DNA from: Cyclobacteriaceae bacterium
GTDB lineage: Bacteria > Bacteroidota > Bacteroidia > Cytophagales > Cyclobacteriaceae
Length of the DNA stretch: 64,000 nucleotides
Reading direction: 5' to 3'
NCBI GenBank assembly: GCA_028285445.1
Contig: JANQPQ010000012.1
Coordinates: 62,001 to 126,000 of the forward strand
The notes below the pieces were generated by a model, which saw only the letters and a list, made by a program, of their open reading frames with translations, ran no database searches and was not told the DNA's origin. The translations under genes and the position numbers were made by a program. Positions 1 through 8,106 of this stretch are shown in pieces. How positions within the stretch are numbered: the first letter of the stretch is position 1; every line of letters starts with the position of its first letter.

Positions 1-1626
1 GAAGGTTCTTCCCTCCACCAGTTTGATGCCCATAACATCCATGTATTCCTCATCGACATGCAGTATATCAGACTCTATCTCCACTTCCTCATATTTTAGG
101 GGATCGTTCCTCATACTTGAGAACAACTGGAATTCAGAAGTTGCTACTCCGCTAATGTCTGGAATCTGGGAGACGAGATTCTTGTACGCTTGTACTTCAA
201 GGTTACTATTGAGCCTTGCATAAACGACTTCATCTTTGTCAAATCCAAGATCAAAGTCCTCCTGATAGCTGGCATTTTGCACAAAAGCTACTGCGGAGAT
301 AATCGCCAATATTGAGATAGCATATTGAAGGGTAAGTAGAACCCTGGTAAATCTGTTTGTTCCACCGAATTTTGTGGTTCCTTTTAAAATTGAGGTAGGC
401 TCAAACTTACTGATATAAAATGCCGGGTAACTTCCCGCAATTAACCCAGTGGTAAGCAATAGCCCGACTAGGAAAAGGATAAAGTTGATATCCTCCGTGT
501 AACTAAGGTTGAGGCTGATGAAATCCCACATTTGGCTGTACGCAGGCACCAGGAACTCTGAAACGATTAATCCTACGGCCAGTGCAAGCAGGCAAAGCAA
601 GATGTTCTCACCTAGGAATTGAGCAATTAACTGCTTCCTCCGGCCACCCATTACTTTTCGCAAACCAATTTCTTTCAGCCTTCTACTGCTAATTGCAATT
701 GAAGTATTGGTGAAATTGAAGCATGCAATAAGGAGAATCAAACCGGCCATTATACCCGGAGCAAATACTGCCGGTACCGGCAAGCTACTTCTAAACCAAT
801 GGCCTCGCAATTCTTCGGCTTGAGATCGACTTGCCATACCCTCAAGAGGGTCGAGGTAATATCTGGTAAGTTTGAAATCTTCTCGTGAATTGTTCTGAGG
901 CTCCACATACTGCTGCAATTGATCGGTAATTGCCTGCAATCGTGAAGGATCCTCTTCATAAATTAGCACCGTGTTCCATTGAGCCCAATTGTTCTCATCG
1001 AGGCTGGTATTGTCAAATAGATTGTCGAAGTTGGTTATGGCCTCAACAAAAAAGAAGCTGGAATTATCTGGTTTATTCTCAAATACACCAACGACGGTAT
1101 ATTCCTTTCTGGTGCTGTCTAAAATCTGGGTGATTGGTTTGCCCATCGGGTCCTCATCTCCAAAGTATTTAGTGGCCAGTTTTTGGCTGATGTAGATACT
1201 ACTCTTGTCAGAAAGTGATGTGGCCACTCCCGAAACCAATGGCATGGTAAAAACATCGAAGAAAGCAGGATCAACGTAGGTGATGTTACTACTAAACACT
1301 TCATCGCCAATCCTAAAGTTTCCACCATTGGGATTGTATCTTATCACTTCATCAATCTCGCCGATATTCTGCCTCAGGGCTTCTCCCAAAGGCATGGGAG
1401 TCATTCCGTACTTGGTGGTTCGGCCTTGAAACTCCCGTACAAAGTTTATGCGGTAGATTTTATCGGCTCTAAGCTGGTCCTGGTCAAAAGTGGCGGTGAA
1501 CTCGTAGTTGAGATAAGCAACTACGCAGCAAGCCAGGGCTACACCCATTCCGATAACATTAATAGACACAAAAAGCTTGTTTTTCAACAAGCTTCTTAGG
1601 GTAATCTTTAGATAGTTCTTGATCAT
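1..1626 (-). CDS. ABC transporter permease, FtsX/MacB type (3' end outside window)
   Basis: Inner-membrane permease of a MacB-like exporter. The frame is open from the ATG at 1626 to the window edge (542 codons), so the C-terminus is missing. The N-terminus (MIKNYLKITLRSLLKNK) and first membrane segment, followed by a long MacB-type periplasmic domain, are typical of the roughly 800-residue Bacteroidota FtsX permeases. Further membrane segments lie around plus-strand positions 450-780 (a stretch ending in RKVMGGRRKQL, then LLCLLALAVGL). Last gene of the operon adaptor-ATPase-permease, 156 bp after the ATPase gene, with a strong hairpin in that gap. The substrate is unknown. The family assignment is firm. 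Confidence 0.9.
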   Translation of the reverse strand, partial: MIKNYLKITLRSLLKNKLFVSINVIGMGVALACCVVAYLNYEFTATFDQDQLRADKIYRINFVREFQGRTTKYGMTPMPLGEALRQNIGEIDEVIRYNPNGGNFRIGDEVFSSNITYVDPAFFDVFTMPLVSGVATSLSDKSSIYISQKLATKYFGDEDPMGKPITQILDSTRKEYTVVGVFENKPDNSSFFFVEAITNFDNLFDNTSLDENNWAQWNTVLIYEEDPSRLQAITDQLQQYVEPQNNSREDFKLTRYYLDPLEGMASRSQAEELRGHWFRSSLPVPAVFAPGIMAGLILLIACFNFTNTSIAISSRRLKEIGLRKVMGGRRKQLIAQFLGENILLCLLALAVGLIVSEFLVPAYSQMWDFISLNLSYTEDINFILFLVGLLLTTGLIAGSYPAFYISKFEPTSILKGTTKFGGTNRFTRVLLTLQYAISILAIISAVAFVQNASYQEDFDLGFDKDEVVYARLNSNLEVQAYKNLVSQIPDISGVATSEFQLFSSMRNDPLKYEEVEIESDILHVDEEYMDVMGIKLVEGRTF

Positions 1627-1725
1627 GAGCAGGCAAGTAAATTGAGTTTTTGACCTTACTGACCTAATGACAACATAATGAGTAAAGTAGTTGCACGGGC
1701 ATGATCAAATGCAGCAAGGCATTTA

Positions 1726-1759
1726 GTAAGACGGTAGTTTACCCAGACTACCGTCTTAC
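1726..1759 (-). other. Perfect 13-bp inverted repeat inside the export operon
   Basis: Arms 1726-1738 (GTAAGACGGTAGT) and 1747-1759 pair perfectly around an 8-nt loop. It lies 24 bp after the ATPase stop and 100 bp before the permease start. The sequence following it on the transcribed strand is not T-rich, so it does not look like an intrinsic terminator. An mRNA-stabilising or processing hairpin between the two cistrons is the simplest reading. Confidence 0.6.
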
Positions 1760-1782
1760 ACTATTTTGAGTTTGTGAGTTGT

Positions 1783-2484
1783 TTATATGTGGAACTGCTC
1801 CTTGATGTTCTCAGTTACCACTTTACCATCAAACAAGTTGATGATTCTGTGAGCATAGTTAGCATCATAAGGAGAGTGAGTAACCATAACGATTGTGGTT
1901 CCCTCTTCATTCAACTGTGCAAGAAGCTTCATTACTTCTTCACCGTTTGTTGAATCCAGGTTACCAGTAGGCTCATCGGCCAAAATCAATTTTGGTCTTG
2001 CAACAATTGCTCTGGCAATTGCAACCCTTTGTTGCTGACCACCCGATAATTGCTGAGGGAAGTGGTTTCTTCTGTGCATGATGTTCATGCGCTCCAATAC
2101 CTCCTCTACCTTCTCTTTTCTTTCCTTTGAAGGAACTTTCAGGTAAAGAAGTGGTAGCTCAACGTTTTCGAAAACAGTAAGTTCATCAATCAGGTTAAAG
2201 CTCTGGAATACGAATCCGATAGAACCTTTTCTCAGTTGGGCTCTTTGTCTTTCACCAAACTTTGAAACTTCATGTTCGCCAAACCAGTACTCGCCATCTG
2301 TTGGGTTGTCCAAAAGACCCAAGATGTTGAGAAGAGTAGATTTTCCGCAGCCTGATGGGCCCATCACCGCTACGAATTCACCTTCCTGAATCTCAATATC
2401 AATATTGTTGAGGGCAGTGGTTTCAACTTCATCGGTTGTGTAAAGTTTAGTTAAACCTTTGATCTTAATCATTGTGTTACTCAT
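1783..2484 (-). CDS. ABC transporter ATP-binding protein (MacB/LolD type)
   Basis: ATPase that drives the neighbouring permease. The 233-residue length is normal for a single nucleotide-binding domain of the MacB/LolD family. Visible motifs: Walker A GPSGCGKST near residue 43, signature LSGGQQQR, Walker B LILADEPTGNLD and the switch His in MVTHS. Lies 21 bp after the periplasmic adaptor gene and before the permease, so the three products probably form one export pump. The ATG at 2484 is the only sensible start. Substrate unknown. Confidence 0.95.
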   Translation of the reverse strand: MSNTMIKIKGLTKLYTTDEVETTALNNIDIEIQEGEFVAVMGPSGCGKSTLLNILGLLDNPTDGEYWFGEHEVSKFGERQRAQLRKGSIGFVFQSFNLIDELTVFENVELPLLYLKVPSKERKEKVEEVLERMNIMHRRNHFPQQLSGGQQQRVAIARAIVARPKLILADEPTGNLDSTNGEEVMKLLAQLNEEGTTIVMVTHSPYDANYAHRIINLFDGKVVTENIKEQFHI

Positions 2485-2505
2485 TGCTGTATGTATTTAA
2501 AAAGG

Positions 2506-3756
2506 TTAGTTCAATATTAAAACTTCATTATCTCCAAAGTGGTCGTAGGAAGAAGTAATAACCATATCTCCTGGTTGTAACCCTTCCAGCACTTCAAAGT
2601 TCTCAGTATTTTTTCGGCCAAGCCTTACGTCTCTTCTAACGGCTTTGCCCTCTTCTTCAAGCACATATACCCAGTTTCCACCTGTGTCCTTGTAAAAACC
2701 TCCAACAGGTAGTAAAAGCTCTTCTGAAGAGTTACCTAGTGCAATCCTAAGTCTTAAGGACTGTCCTCTTCGGATGCCATTAGGTGCCTTGTCGTTTGGA
2801 AATACCATATCTACTGTAAATCTACCTTGATTGATATCAGGATAGATATAACTTATTGTCAGGTCATAAGACCCACCTGCAAAGTTAAAAGTTGCACCCA
2901 GACCCTTAGAAATTCTGGGAAGATATAATTCATCAATTTGACATTGCACTTTATAAACATCTACAATATCAACTTGTCCTAGTCTTTGCCCGGGTGTTAT
3001 AGCCTGACCTGATTCCAACTGAGGCGTAGACAACAGGCCATCGATGGGTGACCTGATTACTAAGTTATCCAGTATCAATCCTACGCCCTGCAAACTAGTT
3101 GTCATGCGTGATTCGGAACTGTTCAGTTCCCTGAGTTGTCTGATCCTGGCAATAGAATCATTACGGTATGCAGCATAAGTGATGCGCCTTCTTTTCACAT
3201 TCCATAGATAGTTGGCTTCCGTGGTCTCAAATTGCTGCTTCGATATCAACTCCTTTTCATAAAGTTGCTTTTCTCTTTGATATTGTGGTTCCAGAATGGC
3301 TAACTGATTGTCAATGGCAGCGAGCGTTTGTTGCTGCTGCAGATCGTTTTGAGTTAGCTGCAATCTAGTTTGCCTTACGCGGTTAATACTTTCATTAAGA
3401 TTAGCCTCTTGCGTAAGTACATTCAATTCTCTATTGAGATTAGAAAGCTCCAGAATCACATCCCCCTTGTTTAACATTGCCCCACTTTCAGATACAATCC
3501 TGCGAATAGTACCTCCTTCAATTGCATCCAGAAAGAACGACTTTGCTGGCTGCACGGTACCTGTTTGAGGTATCCACTCCTGGAACACCCCTCTTTTCAC
3601 TTCAGCGATAGTGATCTTCTCTCTATCTACCTTCAGCTTAGACCGGCGGTCGGCCCAAATGAAGTTGTAGAGAACAAAAGACAAGAACAACGCACCAAAA
3701 GCGCCAATTGATATTCGCTTTAAGGTCCACGTTTTCTTTTTTATTTTCCGGTCCAT
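2506..3756 (-). CDS. HlyD/RND-type periplasmic adaptor subunit
   Basis: Membrane-anchored adaptor linking an inner-membrane exporter to the outer membrane. 416 residues: one N-terminal membrane segment (about 15-35), a lipoyl/barrel-sandwich half (about 60-100), a long coiled-coil hairpin (about 105-210, rich in Gln, Leu and Arg), the second sandwich half (about 220-260, RSPIDGLLS), then beta-barrel and membrane-proximal domains. First gene of the export operon, with the ATPase 21 bp downstream. A candidate sigma-54 promoter and enhancer palindromes lie upstream, and the divergent neighbour is an NtrC-type regulator, which suggests regulated rather than constitutive expression. Confidence 0.93.
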   Translation of the reverse strand: MDRKIKKKTWTLKRISIGAFGALFLSFVLYNFIWADRRSKLKVDREKITIAEVKRGVFQEWIPQTGTVQPAKSFFLDAIEGGTIRRIVSESGAMLNKGDVILELSNLNRELNVLTQEANLNESINRVRQTRLQLTQNDLQQQQTLAAIDNQLAILEPQYQREKQLYEKELISKQQFETTEANYLWNVKRRRITYAAYRNDSIARIRQLRELNSSESRMTTSLQGVGLILDNLVIRSPIDGLLSTPQLESGQAITPGQRLGQVDIVDVYKVQCQIDELYLPRISKGLGATFNFAGGSYDLTISYIYPDINQGRFTVDMVFPNDKAPNGIRRGQSLRLRIALGNSSEELLLPVGGFYKDTGGNWVYVLEEEGKAVRRDVRLGRKNTENFEVLEGLQPGDMVITSSYDHFGDNEVLILN

Positions 3757-3801
3757 TCAGTAAGCAGCATTTAGGTTTTACTTCGAATTACGACAATCTC
3801 A

Positions 3802-3821
3802 GTTGCCAACAAATGTGCCAA
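3802..3821 (-). promoter_or_regulatory. Candidate sigma-54 promoter for the export operon
   Basis: The minus strand reads TTGGCACATTTGTTGGCAAC. TGGCAC is a perfect -24 element. The -12 part is TTGGC rather than TTGC, so the GC lies one base further away than the standard 10-bp spacing. Transcription would begin near 3793, leaving a leader of about 37 nt before the ATG at 3756. The imperfect spacing lowers confidence, but the position and adjacent sigma-54 activator gene support it. Confidence 0.45.
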
Positions 3822-3874
3822 TTGCCAAATAGGCCTTGATTGGCTTCAATCGATGTTTTAGGGGGCAGTTAGAC

Positions 3875-3908
3875 GTTCACTCACGAACGGTGGTGTCCGT
3901 GAGCGGAC
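3875..3908. promoter_or_regulatory. Tandem palindromic sites, probable enhancer (UAS) for the NtrC-type regulator
   Basis: Two 14-bp palindromes share one design, GTYC-N6-GRAC: GTTCACTCACGAAC at 3875-3888 and GTCCGTGAGCGGAC at 3895-3908. Their centres are exactly 20 bp apart, about two helical turns. Read in inverse orientation the second matches the first at 11 of 14 positions. Paired dyads on one helix face, some 60-110 bp from sigma-54-like promoters, are what NtrC-family activators bind. The adjacent regulator has a Fis-type HTH. Binding by that protein is inference. Confidence 0.6.
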
Positions 3909-3988
3909 GCGAATTGTATTAAATGTTTATCTTTGCTTCATACAGGAATTACGGGCAATCGTAAAATTTTTGCCGCAGAGGGTAGCAC

Positions 3989-4004
3989 TGGCAATTATTT
4001 AGCA
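3989..4004 (+). promoter_or_regulatory. Candidate sigma-54 promoter for the response regulator operon
   Basis: TGGCAATTATTTAGCA has GG and GC separated by the standard 10 bp (GG at 3990-3991, GC at 4002-4003), with TGGCA and GCA matching the consensus. Transcription would begin near 4015, about 60 nt before the ATG at 4077. The tandem palindromes lie about 80-130 bp upstream. A TAnnTTTG match at 3928-3935 (TATCTTTG) could serve as an alternative housekeeping promoter but has no matching -33 box. Confidence 0.45.
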
Positions 4005-4076
4005 AAAGGTGCCGAAGCCTGTCAGTTATCGGTATCAACTTTGCTCTGAGCCATTTTGTTTTCCTAAAGACCAAAC

Positions 4077-5468
4077 ATGAATAAGCAAATTAGCAAATCG
4101 GGTAGAATACTAATCGTTGATGACAATGAGGATCTTCTTAAAGCAGCGAAGATCTTTCTAAAGCGGCACTTTTTGCAGGTCGACCTAGAGAAGAATCCCG
4201 AGGCTATCCCTTCCATCCTTAGTAATGAAAATTACGATGTAATTCTATTGGACATGAATTTTACCAAGGATGTAAGCAGTGGAATGGAGGGCTACATGTG
4301 GCTGGAACGTATCCTGGAAATAGATCCATCGGCAGTGGTAGTTTTGATTACAGCTTATGGTGATGTACAAACTGCAGTACAAGCCATCAAGGCTGGCGCC
4401 ACTGACTTCGTCCTTAAACCATGGGATAATCAAAAGTTGCTGGCCACGCTGCATTCAGCCATGAAACTGCGTGAAAGCAAGCTGGAGATAAAGGACCTTA
4501 AGTCCAAACAAAAGCACCTACACGAAGAACTCAACAATAGGTTCCAGGATATTATAGGCCAAAGCCCGGCAATGCAAAAAGTTTATGAAACCATCGATAG
4601 GGTTGCAGAGACTGACGCCAATGTTTTGATCCTTGGTGAGAATGGGACGGGAAAGGAGCTAATAGCACGGGCTATTCATAACAATTCCTCCAGATCATCA
4701 GGCGTTTTTATTAGTGTAGATTTGGGCTCCATTACTGAAACCTTGTTTGAAAGCGAGCTCTTTGGTCATGTAAAGGGTTCATTTACTGATGCCAAGGAAG
4801 ATCGGCCGGGCCGATTTGAAGTTGCTTCCGGAGGTACCTTGTTTTTAGATGAGATCGGTAACCTTTCTCAGCCCCTACAAGCCAAACTATTAACAGCCAT
4901 CCAAAACCGTGTAATCACCCGAGTGGGTTCGAACAAGAGTATACCCATTGACATCCGACTGATCTGCGCTACTAACATGCCCATCTACGACATGGTGGCT
5001 GCTAACACTTTCAGGCAAGATTTAGTCTACCGCATAAACACCATTGAAATCTACCTTCCTCCACTTAGAGAAAGAGGAGATGACATCCCTACGCTTGCGA
5101 ATCACTTCCTGGACTTATACGCTAAAAAATACAATAAAAACACCACCAAAATCAGCGATGCGGCAATTACGCGAATGGATAAGTACCAGTGGCCTGGCAA
5201 TATTCGGGAGCTGCAGCATGCGGTTGAGCGGGCGGTAATTATGAGTACCAGCCAGGTTTTACAACCAGAAGATTTCAACTTTAGCAGTAAGAACGCTGGC
5301 AAAGATGACGATGGTGTAACACTGGATCAATTTCATTTAGAGGAGGTTGAGAAGATTCTCATCCGGAAGGTATTGAAAAAATACAATGGCAACATTACCC
5401 AAGCGGCAGGAGAATTAGGGCTAACCAGATCATCACTCTACCGCAGACTGGAGAAATATGGGCTTTAG
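4077..5468 (+). CDS. NtrC-family sigma-54-dependent response regulator
   Basis: Two-component transcription activator of 463 residues with the full three-domain layout. Receiver domain (about 10-125): acidic pocket D15/D16, phospho-acceptor D59 and K114. AAA+ domain (about 155-385): Walker A GENGTGKE at 187-194, the sigma-54 contact loop as GSFTDA (canonical GAFTGA) at 234-239, and LFLDEIG. C-terminal Fis-type HTH (about 420-463). Overlaps the histidine kinase gene by 11 bp, so the two form a pair. The divergent neighbour is an export operon, which it probably controls together with its own gene through the palindromes at 3875-3908. Confidence 0.95.
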   Translation: MNKQISKSGRILIVDDNEDLLKAAKIFLKRHFLQVDLEKNPEAIPSILSNENYDVILLDMNFTKDVSSGMEGYMWLERILEIDPSAVVVLITAYGDVQTAVQAIKAGATDFVLKPWDNQKLLATLHSAMKLRESKLEIKDLKSKQKHLHEELNNRFQDIIGQSPAMQKVYETIDRVAETDANVLILGENGTGKELIARAIHNNSSRSSGVFISVDLGSITETLFESELFGHVKGSFTDAKEDRPGRFEVASGGTLFLDEIGNLSQPLQAKLLTAIQNRVITRVGSNKSIPIDIRLICATNMPIYDMVAANTFRQDLVYRINTIEIYLPPLRERGDDIPTLANHFLDLYAKKYNKNTTKISDAAITRMDKYQWPGNIRELQHAVERAVIMSTSQVLQPEDFNFSSKNAGKDDDGVTLDQFHLEEVEKILIRKVLKKYNGNITQAAGELGLTRSSLYRRLEKYGL

Positions 5469-6819
5469 CACCTTTAGGGTTGGGGTTTTTTTTCGGGTAA
5501 CTCTGCTTTCTCTGGCAGTATCCGCTTTTGTATATCTCGTATCCGATCCAGGTAAGATGGTTAGCGCCATTATTGTTGGCCTGCTGGCTTTTATTCTTGT
5601 CCTGGAGATTATTCGCTATGTTGAGAAAACTAACAGAAAGCTAACACGTTTCTTTGAGTCAGTTCGTTACGCGGATTTCATTTCAGGCTTTACTTCTGAC
5701 AGCCACCTTGGAAGCAGTTTTGCCGAACTAAATGACGCTTTTAACGAAGTGCTGGAGGCATTTAGGCAAACCCGATCGGAGAAAGAAGAACACTGGCAAT
5801 ACCTAAATACAGTTGTCCAACATGTAACCACCGGGTTATTGTCCTTTGACGAGGAAGGCAACGTTGAGCTGATTAATAACCGTGCGAAGCAATTCCTTGA
5901 TGCACCCCAGCTTAGAAAACTCGATGAATTAGCGGGCGCTAAGGACGATTTGCTGGTGGTACTTAGGGACCTCAAACCTGGTGGTAATCACTTGTATAGG
6001 CCCAACTCCCATACTCATTTGGCTATTCAAGCCACCGAGTTGAAACTGAGAGGAAAGACCTTCAAGCTGGTATCACTACAGAATATTCAATCAGAACTGC
6101 AACGTAATGAGATTGAGGCTTGGCAAAACCTGACCCGGGTTCTTCGGCACGAAATCATGAATTCCATTACGCCCATCGCCTCACTCACTTCAACACTAAA
6201 TGAAATTCTTATTGAGGATTTGGTTAGAAAGGAGAATACGATTGAGATTACTGAAGATACCATTGACGACCTGGAAGAAGGCCTGACCACCATCAGCAGC
6301 CGGAGTACCGGGCTAATTAGATTTGTAGAGGCCTATCGTGATTACACCGCAATTCCACAACCAAATATCCAAACAGTATCTATTAGAGAACTGCTTGATC
6401 AAGTCGCCAATCTTGAGAAGGTGGAAATACGAAAAGCCAAAGTTGATTTCTCCTACCAGGTAGAACCAGACAACCTTGAAATAGCTGGTGACGACGAACT
6501 CCTTGAAATGGTACTTATAAACCTTGTGAAAAATGGCATTGAGGCTGTCAATGGAATTGACCAGGCATTTGTTAAGATTCTGGCGACTAATGAAGGTGAC
6601 GGCTCTACAACAATCAAGGTAGTTGACAACGGTGGTGGGATAATACCAGAAGCAATTGATAGAATATTCGTGCCTTTCTACACCACCAAAAACACCGGCT
6701 CTGGTATTGGTCTGGCGCTATCCAGGCAAATCATGCAGCTTCACAACGGTACCCTTACGGTAGAATCGAAGGTTGGCGGGCCCACCACTTTCACCATGCG
6801 ATTCAACTCGTTTAGCTAG
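5458..6819 (+). CDS. Sensor histidine kinase (NtrY-like)
   Basis: Membrane sensor kinase, 453 residues, cognate to the overlapping response regulator. Two membrane segments sit close together at the N-terminus (about 10-28 and 35-53), leaving almost no periplasmic loop, so the signal is probably sensed in the membrane or cytoplasm. A HAMP-like helix and a PAS-like region (about 110-210) follow. The H-box has H231 in LRHEIMNSITP. The HATPase domain shows an N-box LINLVKNGIEA and the G-boxes VDNGGGI and GSGIGLAL. The ATG at 5458 overlaps the regulator stop, consistent with translational coupling. The last 4 bp overlap the convergent HNH gene in a shared CTAG. Confidence 0.93.
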   Translation: MGFSTFRVGVFFRVTLLSLAVSAFVYLVSDPGKMVSAIIVGLLAFILVLEIIRYVEKTNRKLTRFFESVRYADFISGFTSDSHLGSSFAELNDAFNEVLEAFRQTRSEKEEHWQYLNTVVQHVTTGLLSFDEEGNVELINNRAKQFLDAPQLRKLDELAGAKDDLLVVLRDLKPGGNHLYRPNSHTHLAIQATELKLRGKTFKLVSLQNIQSELQRNEIEAWQNLTRVLRHEIMNSITPIASLTSTLNEILIEDLVRKENTIEITEDTIDDLEEGLTTISSRSTGLIRFVEAYRDYTAIPQPNIQTVSIRELLDQVANLEKVEIRKAKVDFSYQVEPDNLEIAGDDELLEMVLINLVKNGIEAVNGIDQAFVKILATNEGDGSTTIKVVDNGGGIIPEAIDRIFVPFYTTKNTGSGIGLALSRQIMQLHNGTLTVESKVGGPTTFTMRFNSFS

Positions 6820-7319
6820 GCGCCTACCTTAAGATAAGGTTCCCAGGTATTGTCACCGAAGCCCGAGAAATCTCTAAGAAATAAGATAAAAGATGGCCTG
6901 AATGGCTCACGAGCAAGTTTCATATCAACCTCGCTTGGTTCATGATGGCCTTTGCGCGTATTACAACTTTTGCACGCCGTCACCAGGTTGGTCCAGGAAT
7001 TCTTGCCTCCCTTGGAACTGGGAATGACATGATCTAATGTGAGGTTACTGTTGGTACCACAGTATTGACACTGGAAATTGTCTCTTTTGAAAATATTTTG
7101 ACGGGATAATTCTACGCTTCTATAAGGGATGTTGATGTATCGGTTAAGTTTGATCACGGCCGGCATGGGATAGGTACTGTTCACAGATCTAATCTCTTTA
7201 CCCTCAATTTCATTCAGTAGTTGGGCCTTGTTAAGGTAAATTAACAAGAAGGCCCTTTGCACACTGCAAACGGAAATGGGGCTATAATCAAGATTAAGAA
7301 CTAATACCCGTTGATTCAT
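6816..7319 (-). CDS. HNH endonuclease
   Basis: Small nuclease-like protein, 167 residues, of the HNH family common in Bacteroidota chromosomes. The core carries a zinc knuckle (CQYCG, about residue 84, and CKSCN, about residue 117) around the HNH signature LDHVIPSSKGG and the Asn/His-containing WTNLVTACKSCN segment. The N-terminal half, beginning MNQRVLVLNLDYSP, is typical of this subfamily. Overlaps the upstream NlpC/P60 gene by 26 bp as the last member of the tsaD operon. Its cellular DNA target is unknown. Nothing nearby suggests restriction-modification or phage. Confidence 0.88.
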   Translation of the reverse strand: MNQRVLVLNLDYSPISVCSVQRAFLLIYLNKAQLLNEIEGKEIRSVNSTYPMPAVIKLNRYINIPYRSVELSRQNIFKRDNFQCQYCGTNSNLTLDHVIPSSKGGKNSWTNLVTACKSCNTRKGHHEPSEVDMKLAREPFRPSFILFLRDFSGFGDNTWEPYLKVGA

Positions 7320-8106
7320 TTCTCAAAACCCTTTTTATAGAAACCAGGCTATGAACAACTTTGTTTGAAAGGTCATTATAGATGCCATCAGCCTTCAATC
7401 CATCAATTCGCACCTTGCCATCGGCATGAATCAGTCTGGAGTTCTCTAAAATTATACCAACATGATTAATTTTTCCCTCGTTTTTGCCGAAAAAGGCCAA
7501 ATCTCCCGGCTGTGCCTGTTCAATAGCCCCAATGTGGTCTCCAAACTTCAACTGTTGCTTCAAATCTCTCGGAAGCTGGTATCCGCAAATTCTGAACACT
7601 TGTTGGATCAATCCTGAATTATCTATGCCAAATGGAGATCGCCCGCCCTGCACATAAGGTGCATTAAGAAGCCTTTTTGCAACCCCGCCCAGGAACTCAA
7701 AATCCCTTTTCTGAGACAAGCTTTTGGCTTCTCCATTAAAAGCTAATTGCTCCTCCACTTTAAACAACTCATTGGGGGTAATTGGAAGTATACTTCCCAG
7801 CAGAATGTTTATTGGTAATTTCTTGTAAAGGATACTTGCCGATACGTCAAGACAAATTTTATAGTCTGAATGACCAATCTGCTCAAAATAAGCATCTGGA
7901 ATGCTTGTGTGGTGCTTCGAATCTATCCAGCCTGAATGTTTGTCGAAGTAATTTTCAATTTCAATCCAATCCTTATTTTCTGTAGTTTGAGTAACAGAAT
8001 AATGTTCGCCAAAAAGCAATTGAGAAGTCATCTCGGCGCCATGATTTGGCTCCTTTCGAATTGGCACTGCACTTAGCCTGCATATACCTCTATCAAGGAA
8101 ATTCAT
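7294..8106 (-). CDS. SH3/NlpC-P60 (C40) family protein, catalytic Cys replaced by Asn
   Basis: 270 residues. The first 110 or so resemble two bacterial SH3 domains, followed by an NlpC/P60 fold, the layout of C40 gamma-D-glutamyl-diamino-acid peptidases that cut peptidoglycan stem peptides. The usual FGIDCSG motif reads FGIDNSG here, so N163 (codon AAT) stands where the nucleophilic Cys should be. The two partner histidines are kept (H215 in INHVGI, H227 in IHADG). No obvious signal peptide. The start overlaps the smpB stop (TGATG). It may bind rather than cut cell-wall peptides, or be inactive. The fold is clear; the activity is doubtful. Confidence 0.85.
   Translation of the reverse strand: MNFLDRGICRLSAVPIRKEPNHGAEMTSQLLFGEHYSVTQTTENKDWIEIENYFDKHSGWIDSKHHTSIPDAYFEQIGHSDYKICLDVSASILYKKLPINILLGSILPITPNELFKVEEQLAFNGEAKSLSQKRDFEFLGGVAKRLLNAPYVQGGRSPFGIDNSGLIQQVFRICGYQLPRDLKQQLKFGDHIGAIEQAQPGDLAFFGKNEGKINHVGIILENSRLIHADGKVRIDGLKADGIYNDLSNKVVHSLVSIKRVLRNESTGISS

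Noticed and set aside
1726..1759. Intrinsic terminator after the ATPase gene
   Set aside because: The stem is strong but no T-run follows on the transcribed strand, and the permease gene continues the operon.
3928..3935. TATCTTTG as the main promoter of the response regulator gene
   Set aside because: It matches TAnnTTTG but has no TTTG/TTG box at the right spacing and lies 140 bp upstream; the sigma-54-like site at 3989-4004 fits better.
6816..7319. Homing endonuclease or mobile element
   Set aside because: The HNH gene is part of an overlapping operon with housekeeping genes, with no intron, repeat or target-site signs.
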